Both the position numbers and the translations under genes were made by a program. A model generated the notes under the pieces. The model was not told where the DNA came from and searched no databases. It saw only the letters and a list, made by a program, of their open reading frames with translations. Below, piece by piece: positions 8,293 through 16,347 of a stretch of 64,000 nt of DNA (its first letter is position 1; the number at the start of each line of letters is the position of its first letter). The DNA comes from Candidatus Manganitrophaceae bacterium (GTDB lineage: Bacteria > Nitrospirota > Nitrospiria > SBBL01 > Manganitrophaceae). The DNA lies in NCBI GenBank assembly GCA_016200325.1, contig JACQEZ010000011.1, forward strand, positions 558,001 through 622,000, written 5' to 3'.

Positions 8293-9468
8293 ATGATCAA
8301 AAAACAGAGGCGCAATCATCGGCAGTCACGCGTCCGAACTTTCAGGGCCAGGTGGACTTGGCTTGTGATTCTGATCGTCATGGCGGCGATCACGTGGAGC
8401 ATGAGTTCGACTCGCGATATGAGGGCGACCGCAGCGTCCGAGCCGGTGCCGGCAACGTTTTTGCCGACGATTCCGAACACGGTTCCTTCCCCCGGCCCCG
8501 CGCCGAAAGGGATGGTCTGGATTCCCGGTGGGGAGTTTTCGATGGGAGCGGCCGATCCCGTCGAGAGGGACATGAACAACGTGGGGATGAATGCTACGAA
8601 CGACTCTCGGCCGATCCATCGGGTTTACATGGACGGTTTCTGGATGGATGAGACCGACGTCACGAACGAACAGTTTGAGAAATTTGTAAGTGAGACCGGC
8701 TACATCACCGTGGCCGAGCGGACGCCGCGTCCCGAGGATTTTCCCGGCGCGCCGCCGGAGAATCTGGTGGCCGGCTCTGTTGTCTTCTCCCCGCCCGATC
8801 ACCCTGTTCCGCTCGACAATCATTTCCGGTGGTGGAGTTATGTCAAAGGGGCAAACTGGCGCCATCCAATCGGTCCGAAGAGTTCGATCAAAGGGAAAGA
8901 AAAATATCCGGTGGTGCAGGTCGCCTACGAGGACGCACTGGCCTATGCGAAATGGGCCGGGAAGCGGCTGCCGACCGAGGTGGAATGGGAGTTTGCAGCG
9001 CGCGGCGGGTTGACGGGAAAAGCCTACGTCTGGGGGGATCAATTCCATCCGGACGGAAAATGGATGGCAAACACCCATCAGGGCCACTTCCCCGATCAGG
9101 ATAAGGGAGAGGATGGATTCGTCGGCATCGCGCCGGTCGCGCAGTTTCAGTCGAACGGGTACGGATTGTATGACATGGCCGGCGACGTCTGGCAATGGAC
9201 GAGCGACTGGTACCGGCCGGACTATTACGCCCAACTGGCTCGGCTCGACGGCGTTGCGCGCAATCCAAAAGGACCCGAGTCGGCGTACGATCCATCCGAG
9301 CCCGGCGAGAAAAAGCGTGTCCTTCGCGGCGGATCGTTTCTCTGTACGGAACAATACTGCTCGCGTTATATGGTCGGGACACGGGGGAAAGGGGAAGTCA
9401 GCACCGGCACCAATCATCTCGGATTCCGGTGTGTGCAGGATGCAAAGGGGGCGCCATCAAAACTGTAA
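8293..9468 (+). CDS. Formylglycine-generating enzyme, membrane-anchored
   Basis: A 391-residue FGE/SUMF1-family protein. Residues ~22-37 form a single N-terminal membrane helix (WLVILIVMAAITWSM), followed by a Pro-rich linker. The catalytic domain begins MVWIPGGEFSMG and contains LPTEVEWEFAARGG and GNVWQW-like GDVWQWTSDWY. The copper-binding cysteine pair is intact: GGSFLCTEQYCSRY with C351 and C356 (C-x4-C), so it should be catalytic rather than a pseudo-FGE. It converts the active-site cysteine of sulfatases to formylglycine. The sulfatase gene follows 10 bp downstream. Most bacterial FGEs studied are cytosolic, so the anchor is unusual. The ribosome site is weak. Confidence 0.92.
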   Translation: MIKKQRRNHRQSRVRTFRARWTWLVILIVMAAITWSMSSTRDMRATAASEPVPATFLPTIPNTVPSPGPAPKGMVWIPGGEFSMGAADPVERDMNNVGMNATNDSRPIHRVYMDGFWMDETDVTNEQFEKFVSETGYITVAERTPRPEDFPGAPPENLVAGSVVFSPPDHPVPLDNHFRWWSYVKGANWRHPIGPKSSIKGKEKYPVVQVAYEDALAYAKWAGKRLPTEVEWEFAARGGLTGKAYVWGDQFHPDGKWMANTHQGHFPDQDKGEDGFVGIAPVAQFQSNGYGLYDMAGDVWQWTSDWYRPDYYAQLARLDGVARNPKGPESAYDPSEPGEKKRVLRGGSFLCTEQYCSRYMVGTRGKGEVSTGTNHLGFRCVQDAKGAPSKL

Positions 9469-9478
9469 GGAGTGTCAG

Positions 9479-11131
9479 ATGCAGATGAAGGATCATTCAT
9501 TTTATCGCCAGATGTGCAGGCATGCGCTTTCGGCCCTGGCGGTCGGATTGGTTGCACTCAGCGCAGCAAATGCGCTGGCGCAGCAAGCAGGCGCTAGGAA
9601 GCCCAACATCATCGTCATCATGGGCGACGACATCGGCTGGTTCAACATCGGCGCCTACAACCAGGGGATTATGGCTGGAAGAACGCCGAACCTCGACAAG
9701 ATGGCCGCCGAAGGGATGCGCTTCACCGACTACTACGCCGAGGCGAGTTGCACCGCCGGACGCGCCAACTTTATCACCGGTGAGCTTCCCATCCGCACCG
9801 GGATGACCACGGTCGGACAAGCCGGATCCAAGGTCGGCCTCCCCGACCAAGCGGTCACGATCGCCACTGCGCTGAAAGCCATGGGCTACGAAACCGGTCA
9901 GTTCGGCAAGAACCACCTTGGAGATCGCAACGAATATCTGCCGACCGTACATGGCTTTGATGAGTTCTGGGGTTACCTCTACCACCTCGACGCCATGGAG
10001 GATCCCTTCCATTCCAACTATCCGCAGTCGCTGAAAGACAAAGTCGGTCCGCGTAATCTGCTGCATTCCTTGGCGACGAACGTAGACGACCCAACCGTCG
10101 ATCCACGCTGGGGCAAAGTCGGCAAACAGAAGATCGTGGACGAAGGCCCGCTTCCACCGCATCCCATGCCGGGCATTAAGTACAACATGGAAACCGTCGA
10201 TGAGGTGATTCGCGATCACGCACTGCAATTCATCGATAAAGCCAAGGCGGATGGCAAGCCCTTTTTCGTGTGGCTGAACCCGACGCGCATGCACGTCGTG
10301 ACACATCTGTCACCGAAATATGAAGCCATGCGCACCCCGGAGAACGGTTGGACGATCCAGGAAGCCGGCATGGCGCAGATCGACGATATCGTCGGCTCGG
10401 TCATGCAGAGACTGAAAGATGCCGGCCTTGACGGCAACACCATCGTCGTCTTCACCACCGACAACGGCGCCGAGAACTTCACCTGGCCCGATGGTGGTCA
10501 GACGCCATTTGCCGGCGGCAAGGGAACGGTCCTCGAAGGCGGCTTTCGTGTCCCCTGCATCATTCGGTGGCCTGGCCATGTGCCCGCGGGCAAAGTGGAA
10601 AGTGGAATCATCTCTGGACTGGACTGGTTTCCCACTTTCCTTGCCGCCGCCGGTGATCCGAATATCGCCGAGGAGTTGAAAAGCGGCAAGCAGATCGGTG
10701 ATCGGACTTACAAGGTCCATCTCGATGGTTACAACCAGATGGACCTGATTACCGGCAAAGGGCCGTCCGCACGGCATGAGGTCTTCTACTTCGCGGAGGG
10801 GACTCTGGGATCTGTGCGTGTCAACGATTTTAAGTACCGCTTTATCGACCAGCCGGCTGGCTGGCTGGGCAACACGGTGAAAGTCGATTGGCCGATTCTG
10901 GTAAACCTGCGCCTCGATCCGTTAGAGCGCACGAGTTTGCCAACGCAGTCGATGGAACAGTTTTCGTGGCTTGCCTACGAGATCTGGCGTTTCGTGTTGG
11001 TGCAACAGGTTGTTGGACAATATGCACAAACCTTCATCGACTTTCCGCCGATGCAGAAAGGCGCCAGCTTCAATCTCGAACAAGTGAAGGAGGAGCTAAT
11101 GAAGAAAACACAGTCCCAAGCACCGCAGTGA
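9479..11131 (+). CDS. Exported arylsulfatase, cysteine type
   Basis: A 550-residue sulfatase (alkaline-phosphatase fold). The start at 9479 is set by an AAGGAG just upstream. A signal peptide covers about residues 1-35 (hydrophobic core LAVGLVALSAANALA, cleavage near AQQ). Metal ligands are seen in IVIMGDDIGW (D50, D51) and in FTTDNGAEN. The modification site is SCTAGRAN with C91: a C-x-A-x-R variant of C-x-P-x-R, which is found in other sulfatases. It is directly downstream of the FGE gene that should activate it. It hydrolyses sulfate esters in the periplasm; the natural substrate is unknown. A decayed second sulfatase follows. Confidence 0.93.
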   Translation: MQMKDHSFYRQMCRHALSALAVGLVALSAANALAQQAGARKPNIIVIMGDDIGWFNIGAYNQGIMAGRTPNLDKMAAEGMRFTDYYAEASCTAGRANFITGELPIRTGMTTVGQAGSKVGLPDQAVTIATALKAMGYETGQFGKNHLGDRNEYLPTVHGFDEFWGYLYHLDAMEDPFHSNYPQSLKDKVGPRNLLHSLATNVDDPTVDPRWGKVGKQKIVDEGPLPPHPMPGIKYNMETVDEVIRDHALQFIDKAKADGKPFFVWLNPTRMHVVTHLSPKYEAMRTPENGWTIQEAGMAQIDDIVGSVMQRLKDAGLDGNTIVVFTTDNGAENFTWPDGGQTPFAGGKGTVLEGGFRVPCIIRWPGHVPAGKVESGIISGLDWFPTFLAAAGDPNIAEELKSGKQIGDRTYKVHLDGYNQMDLITGKGPSARHEVFYFAEGTLGSVRVNDFKYRFIDQPAGWLGNTVKVDWPILVNLRLDPLERTSLPTQSMEQFSWLAYEIWRFVLVQQVVGQYAQTFIDFPPMQKGASFNLEQVKEELMKKTQSQAPQ

Positions 11132-11223
11132 GCCGGATTGCGAGATAAATCGCCATGACCGACATGGCTCGTGAAGTGAGCGTGGAGAGGCACATATCTG
11201 CGGGCGTAACCCGCTAGAGTTAA

Positions 11224-11396
11224 GAACCGTCACTGGATCTTTGATCTCATCAACGATCCGAAGGAGGAACACGGGGCGACCGCGAACGGGCTGGGTCGGG
11301 GGACCGGTGATGAAGATCGTGGGAGATTTTGAAGAATGCTCGAAAAGATTTCCGCCGATACAACCCGGCACCCCGGATCCCTCTATACTGCATTAG
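11224..11396 (+). pseudogene. C-terminal remnant of a second arylsulfatase, frameshifted
   Basis: From 11224 one frame reads NRHWIFDLINDPKEE, the usual C-terminal strand motif of arylsulfatases. Around 11290-11305 the similarity moves to another frame, reading GPVMKIVGDFEECSKRF then PPIQPGTPDPSILH up to TAG 11396, again a classical arylsulfatase tail. At least one frameshift is present and everything upstream of the motif is gone. The intact sulfatase next door has a different C-terminus, so this was a separate gene. The rest of 11132-11463 holds only the promoter and ribosome site of the next gene. Confidence 0.75.
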
Positions 11397-11463
11397 CGGA
11401 TCATCCGGGGGCGGGTCGTCGTTTTATTAATGACATCACGATAGAGAGAAGGAGATCCCACCC

Positions 11464-13194
11464 ATGGCCGCCAAAACGTCATTCGCAACCACTCCCCGCG
11501 ACGAACAAAAAGCGCTCCTCAAACTCAGTCCCTTTGAGCTCAAGGACACGCTCATTTCGCTCGCCGCCGAGAACGAAAAAGAAAGCGACATTCAGATGCT
11601 GAATGCCGGACGCGGCAATCCGAACTGGATCTGTACCACGCCGCGGGAGGCCTTCGGGACCTTGCTCCAATTCGGAATCGAAGAGTCGCGGCGCGATCTC
11701 AACCTGCCCGATGCCGGCCGGATGCCGCAAAAGAAGGGGGCCGCGACGCGCTTCGCCTGGTTTCTCGAAACCCATCAAGAAGCCCCCGGCGCCACGCTTC
11801 TTCGCGACGCGTTCAACTATGGGATCAAAACGCTGAAGTTCGATCCCGACACCTTCGCGCATGAATTGTCCGAAGGGATCATCGGCTGCATGTATCCGGT
11901 GCCGGATCGGATGCTGCGCTGTACCGAGCGGATCGTGCACGCGTACCTCGTCCGGGAGCTCTGCGCCGGAAAGCCCCCTGCGGGACGGTACGACCTTTTC
12001 GCGGTCGAGGGGGGGACGGCGGCGATGTGTTACATTTTCGATTCGCTCATGCTCAATCACCTGCTGCACCGCGGCGACACGATCGCGCTCGGGACGCCGA
12101 CCTTCACCCCGTACATCGAGATCCCGCATTTCGACCGCTACTCCTTCAACGTCGTGAACATCGACGCCGGCGTGGAAAGACGTCCCGACGGCACGCATAC
12201 GTGGCAGTATGCCGACGCGGAGATCGATCAGCTCGCCGACAAGCGGATCAAGGCCTTTTTCCTGGTCAACCCGAGCAACCCCCCTTCCTATGCCATGCGC
12301 CCAAGCAGCGTGAATCGCCTCGTCAAGCTGGTGAAGCGCAAACGACCCGATCTGATCATCATCACCGACGATGTTTATGCCACCTTCGTGCCGGGGTTCC
12401 GGTCGTTGATGGCCGAGTTGCCTCAAAATACCATCGGCGTCTATTCCTATTCGAAGCATTTCGGCGCCACCGGCTGGCGGCTCGGGGTCATCGCCATTCA
12501 CCAGAACAACCTCTTCGACCGGATGCTGGCGAAACTGCCGGCCAAGGAGCGCGCCGCGCTGAACCGACGCTACGGCAGCATCACGCTGACGCCGGAGAAA
12601 CTGAAGTTCATCGACCGGATGGTCGCCGACAGCCGCCAGGTCGCCCTGAACCACACCGCCGGCCTGTCGCTCCCCCAGCAAACCCAGATGGCCCTCTTCT
12701 CCCTCTTCGCGCTCCTCGACACGGCCGACAGCTACAAAACGCTCTGCCAGCTGGTCGTGCGCCGGCGGTACAAGGCGCTCTGGGACGGCGTCGGTCTTTC
12801 ACCCCCCCCCGATGAGAACCGGGCTTCTTATTACGCCGAACTCGACCTCATGGTCTGGGCCGAGAAGGAATACGGCCCCGACTTCGTGAAATTTCTTCGG
12901 AAGAACTACGAATGCGTCGATGTCCTCTTCCGCCTGGCGGAAAAGTCGGGGGTGGTGCTGCTGCACGGCGGCGGCTTCGCAGGGCCCGACTGGTCGGTCC
13001 GCGTCTCGCTCGCCAACCTCCCGGAGGAGACCTATCCGAAGATCGGCCAGTTCCTCCGGGAGACGGCCGAGGCCTACGTGAGGGAGTGGAAGGGATCGCA
13101 AAAAGGGAAAGAGATGAAAGGAACCAAAAAAGGGAACCACCATCGACGGGCCGGAGAATTACGGCCTGTTCAAAAGAGGAGGAGAACCCCATGA
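11464..13194 (+). CDS. aspD: Aspartate 4-decarboxylase / aspartate aminotransferase (PLP)
   Basis: A 576-residue fold-type I PLP enzyme. Seen: NPSNPP (269-274), the Asp-x-Tyr pair in ITDDVYATF (about 302-305), and the Schiff-base lysine K331 in YSYSKHFGATGWRLG. The long N-terminal part (NAGRGNPNWI) and total length match the bifunctional aspartate 4-decarboxylase group rather than ordinary aminotransferases of about 400 residues. The reaction is aspartate to alanine plus CO2, which consumes a proton. The last ~35 residues are Lys/Arg-rich (KGSQKGKEMKGTKKG) and not typical, perhaps an extension after loss of an earlier stop. It overlaps the asparaginase start by 4 bp (ATGA), so the two are translationally coupled. 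AAGGAGATCCC precedes the ATG. Confidence 0.9.
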   Translation: MAAKTSFATTPRDEQKALLKLSPFELKDTLISLAAENEKESDIQMLNAGRGNPNWICTTPREAFGTLLQFGIEESRRDLNLPDAGRMPQKKGAATRFAWFLETHQEAPGATLLRDAFNYGIKTLKFDPDTFAHELSEGIIGCMYPVPDRMLRCTERIVHAYLVRELCAGKPPAGRYDLFAVEGGTAAMCYIFDSLMLNHLLHRGDTIALGTPTFTPYIEIPHFDRYSFNVVNIDAGVERRPDGTHTWQYADAEIDQLADKRIKAFFLVNPSNPPSYAMRPSSVNRLVKLVKRKRPDLIIITDDVYATFVPGFRSLMAELPQNTIGVYSYSKHFGATGWRLGVIAIHQNNLFDRMLAKLPAKERAALNRRYGSITLTPEKLKFIDRMVADSRQVALNHTAGLSLPQQTQMALFSLFALLDTADSYKTLCQLVVRRRYKALWDGVGLSPPPDENRASYYAELDLMVWAEKEYGPDFVKFLRKNYECVDVLFRLAEKSGVVLLHGGGFAGPDWSVRVSLANLPEETYPKIGQFLRETAEAYVREWKGSQKGKEMKGTKKGNHHRRAGELRPVQKRRRTP

Positions 13195-14261
13195 GACATC
13201 ATACCCGTCCAATCAAATTATTCCTGCCGATCATGGCATTGCTTCTGGCGCTGGCGCCCGCGGCCTACGCCAAGCCGAAGATCGTCCTGCTGGCGACCGG
13301 GGGGACCATTGCCGGTGTGCAACCGAAAGAGGGCGAACCCGGCTACAAGTCCGGCGAGGTCTCAGTCGACCAGCTCATCGAGGCGGTCCCGAAGATCAAG
13401 GAGATCGCCGATCTCACCGGCGAGCAGGTGGCGAACATCGGCAGCCAGACGATGACGAACGACGTTTGGGTGAAGCTTGCGCAGCGGGCCAACGAGGTGC
13501 TGAAGGGGGATGCGGCGGGGGTGGTCATCACCCATGGCACCGATACCATGGAAGAGACCGGCTACTTTCTCAATCTCGTGGTGAAGAGCGAAAAGCCGGT
13601 GGTGCTGGTCGGCTCCATGCGGCCGGCGACGGCGATCAGCGCGGACGGTCCGGCCAATTTGTACGAGGCGGTCGCGCTTGCCGCAGACCCGGAGGCGAAG
13701 GGACGCGGGCCGATGATCGTCATCAATGACGAAATCCACTATGCGCGCGAGGCTCAAAAAATCAATACCACCAAACTCGAGGCATTCAAATCCCCCAACG
13801 CAGGCCCTGCCGGGATCTTCATCGGAAACAAGGCCCATTTCTTACTTCCAAACGATGAGCCCCACACCACGAAGAGCCCATTTTCCGTCGACGGCGTGAA
13901 GGCCGAGAATCTCCCCCGGGTCGAGGTGGTCTACTCCTACGCCAACTTCGGCCGCGACACGATCGATTTCCTGGTGCAAAAGGGGGTGAAGGGAATTGTC
14001 CTGGCCGGCGTGGGGGATGGGAATACGACCGATGAGGCGTTGAAGGGTCTGGCCGACGCCGCGAAGAAAGGGGTGGCCGTGGTTCGATCGACCCGCACCG
14101 GCAGCGGAATCGTGGCGCGCAACATGGAGGTCGAGGACGACAAGCTCGGTCTGATCGCGTCGAATGAATTAAATCCGCAGAAGGCACGGGTCCTGTTGAT
14201 GTTGGCGTTGACGCAGACCAAAGACCCGAAGAAACTTCAGGAAATTTTCAACACCTATTAA
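13191..14261 (+). CDS. Exported type II L-asparaginase
   Basis: A 356-residue asparaginase with a signal peptide (residues 1-27, core LFLPIMALLLALAP, cleavage after AYA). The nucleophile threonine T39 lies in LLATGGTIAG and the second catalytic set in VVITHGTDTMEET (T117, D118). The C-terminal half has the usual small domain. It hydrolyses asparagine to aspartate and ammonia in the periplasm, supplying aspartate for the neighbouring exchangers. AGGAGG lies about 9 bp before the ATG. It could show glutaminase side activity. The start overlaps the decarboxylase stop. Confidence 0.93.
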   Translation: MRHHTRPIKLFLPIMALLLALAPAAYAKPKIVLLATGGTIAGVQPKEGEPGYKSGEVSVDQLIEAVPKIKEIADLTGEQVANIGSQTMTNDVWVKLAQRANEVLKGDAAGVVITHGTDTMEETGYFLNLVVKSEKPVVLVGSMRPATAISADGPANLYEAVALAADPEAKGRGPMIVINDEIHYAREAQKINTTKLEAFKSPNAGPAGIFIGNKAHFLLPNDEPHTTKSPFSVDGVKAENLPRVEVVYSYANFGRDTIDFLVQKGVKGIVLAGVGDGNTTDEALKGLADAAKKGVAVVRSTRTGSGIVARNMEVEDDKLGLIASNELNPQKARVLLMLALTQTKDPKKLQEIFNTY

Positions 14262-14296
14262 TAGAGACGTAATCGATGGCGTTGCATTTACTGTAA

Positions 14297-14340
14297 GGGC
14301 AGGCCCCTGTGCCTGCCCTGGGCGGCCATGGGGCCGCCCC
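14297..14340. repeat. REP-like double palindrome
   Basis: Two adjacent perfect 8-bp-stem hairpins, GGGCAGGC/GCCTGCCC (14297-14318) and GGGCGGCC/GGCCGCCC (14320-14339), lie between the asparaginase and the second exchanger. The first resembles a widespread family of extragenic palindromes. It could act as a weak terminator or mRNA stabiliser; there is no T run. Confidence 0.7.
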
Positions 14341-14394
14341 GACCCAACCGATGTCACATTTTTATTTCTGCATGAGTCGAAAGGACGGGGTCCC

Positions 14395-16086
14395 ATGATC
14401 GAATGGTTTGTTTCAGCGTTGCGCGGAAATCCGGAGATCGCCCTCTTCCTTGCGCTCGGTCTGGGGTTCTGGATCGGATCGTGGAAGTTCGGCAGTTTCA
14501 GTCTGGGAGGGGTCACCGGATCGCTGATTGCGGCGCTGCTGATCGGCCAGGTGCATGTCGAGGTGCCGGGTCTGGTCAAGACGGTCCTCTTCATGCTCTT
14601 CCTGTTCGGGACCGGTTATTCCGTCGGGCCGCAGTTTTTCCGTTCTTTGAAGGGGGACGGCCTCCGTTCGCTCGCCTTCACGGCGGTACATTCCGGCGTG
14701 GGGCTCGCCATCGCCTATGCGGTGGCGCGACGGCTTCAACTCGATCTCGGCCTGTCGGCCGGCTTGCTCTCGGGCGGGCTGACCCAATCGGCCGCGATGG
14801 GAACCGCAAGCGATGCGATCATGGCGTTGCCGCTGCCGGAGGCCGAACGGCAGCTGCTGGTCGCCCATATCGCTGTGGCCGATGCGCTGACCTATCTCTT
14901 CGGCGTGATCGCGCCGATTGTCTTCCTCACGACCCTTGCGCCCCGCTTGATGGGGATCGACCTGAAGGCCGAGGCGGCGGCGCTCGAAGCGAAACTCGGG
15001 ATCAAACGGGCCGCCCCCAACATTATCTCGGCCTACCAGCGGTTCGCCTTCCGCGCCCACCGGGTCGAAAATGCCGATTTTATCGGAAAGCCCGCCAACG
15101 AGGTTGAGGTGATCCTGCCGACCGGAAGGATGTTCGTCGAGCGGCTCCGCCGCGGCGACCGAATCCTTCCGCTCGATTCGAACACGCGGATGGAGCGCGG
15201 CGACATCCTGGTCCTTTATGGACGCCGGGAGCTCGTCCTCGAGTTTGGGCCCCGCCTCGGTCCCGAAGTCCACGACCCGGAGCTGCTCGATTTTCCGATC
15301 CAGGTCGCCCGGGTCATCGTGACCAATAAGGACATTACGGGACGGAGTTTCGGCGAGCTGGCAAGCTGGCCGGCGGGCCGCGGGGTGGGGGTCCGAACGC
15401 TCCTGCGCGGCGGCCAAGCGATCCCGATCTCTCCCGAGACGGTCCTCGATCGCGGGGACGAGATCGAACTGATCGGGCCGCAGCCCTCCGTGGAGCATGT
15501 CGCGCGCGAGATCGGCCAGATCGAAGTCCCCACGGCGAGCACCAACCTCATGCTGGTCGCCACCGCCATTGTCCTCGGGGCCTTCATCGGTCTTCCATCC
15601 CTCATGCTCGGAACGTTGAAACTGTCGCTGACGACCAGCGTCGGCGTTTTGATCGCCGGTCTGGTCTTCGGCTGGCTGCACGCGGTGAGGCCGGCGATGG
15701 GAAAGATCCCCGACGCCGCGGTCAACCTGATGACGCAGCTCGGCCTGGCCGGATTCGTCGCGGTGGTCGGTCTGCATGCCGGGCCGATCTTCATCGAGGC
15801 GATCAAAGCGACCGGTCCGCGGCTGCTGCTCGGCGGGGCGGCGGTCACACTGACGCCGATGCTCGTCGCCTTCTGGTTCGGCCGATACGTCTTGCGGATG
15901 CACCCCATCCTTCTGGTCGGCGCCATCGCCGGCACCCAGACCGTCGCTCCGGCGCTGATCGCGTTGCAGGAGAAGGCTGACAGCCCGACGCCGGTCCTTG
16001 GCTACACCGTGCCGTATGCGCTGGCCAATATCCTGCTCACCATGTGGGGCACGTTCATCGTATTGTTGCGTTCGCAGTTTGGATAA
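14395..16086 (+). CDS. aspT: Aspartate:alanine exchanger (AspT) family transporter, copy 2
   Basis: A 563-residue paralogue of the transporter at 6561 with the same layout: N-terminal helices (GFWIGSWKFGSFSLGGVTG, YSVGPQFF), two RCK-like cytosolic domains (about 205-380), and C-terminal helices (SVGVLIAGLVFGW, VGAIAGTQTVAPAL). By eye the two copies share roughly half their residues, so the duplication is old. It starts 133 bp after the asparaginase. Probable role: electrogenic exchange of aspartate (in) for alanine (out), serving the decarboxylase at 11464. The two copies may differ in substrate. Likely regulation is not visible. A GGGGTCCC stretch before the ATG is a poor ribosome site. Confidence 0.9.
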   Translation: MIEWFVSALRGNPEIALFLALGLGFWIGSWKFGSFSLGGVTGSLIAALLIGQVHVEVPGLVKTVLFMLFLFGTGYSVGPQFFRSLKGDGLRSLAFTAVHSGVGLAIAYAVARRLQLDLGLSAGLLSGGLTQSAAMGTASDAIMALPLPEAERQLLVAHIAVADALTYLFGVIAPIVFLTTLAPRLMGIDLKAEAAALEAKLGIKRAAPNIISAYQRFAFRAHRVENADFIGKPANEVEVILPTGRMFVERLRRGDRILPLDSNTRMERGDILVLYGRRELVLEFGPRLGPEVHDPELLDFPIQVARVIVTNKDITGRSFGELASWPAGRGVGVRTLLRGGQAIPISPETVLDRGDEIELIGPQPSVEHVAREIGQIEVPTASTNLMLVATAIVLGAFIGLPSLMLGTLKLSLTTSVGVLIAGLVFGWLHAVRPAMGKIPDAAVNLMTQLGLAGFVAVVGLHAGPIFIEAIKATGPRLLLGGAAVTLTPMLVAFWFGRYVLRMHPILLVGAIAGTQTVAPALIALQEKADSPTPVLGYTVPYALANILLTMWGTFIVLLRSQFG

Positions 16087-16109
16087 AAATGAAACAGAGG
16101 AGAGGTCCA

Positions 16110-16305
16110 TGAAAAGTCAAAGATCGTTACGATGCTGTACTCATGATGTTCACGGCAGCGGTGTTGCTGATGTCGCCGTTCCGGGCGATGGCCCGGGAGG
16201 TCTCCACCGATTCGGCGACCCTCAAACGCCTCGTGCAGGAGGCCCAAAGTGATTGAGTATATCACCGCGCATCTCGGCGCGAACGTATTCGGCAGCGGCC
16301 AATAA
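16110..16305 (+). pseudogene. Frameshifted remnant of a small exported protein
   Basis: After a good ribosome site (GAGGAGAGGTCC) an ATG at 16110 opens a frame that soon makes no sense. The next frame gives a signal-peptide-like stretch (MMFTAAVLLMSPFRAMA) and STDSATLKRLVQEAQ, and a third frame continues KVIEYITAHLGANVFGSGQ to TAA 16305. Two frameshifts in about 200 bp indicate a dead gene. No family was recognised. Confidence 0.5.
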
Positions 16306-16347
16306 CCCTCAACCGGTATTCATGACGGCCTAAAGAAGGAGCGGGAC

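Noticed and set aside
11479-12681. A 400-codon open frame on the minus strand
   Set aside because: Shadow of the aspartate decarboxylase gene; no domains and no ribosome site.
14413-16110. A 565-codon open frame on the minus strand
   Set aside because: It is exactly antisense to the second AspT-type exchanger, whose motifs are clear on the plus strand. The antisense product is Asp/Arg/Gly-rich with no family features.
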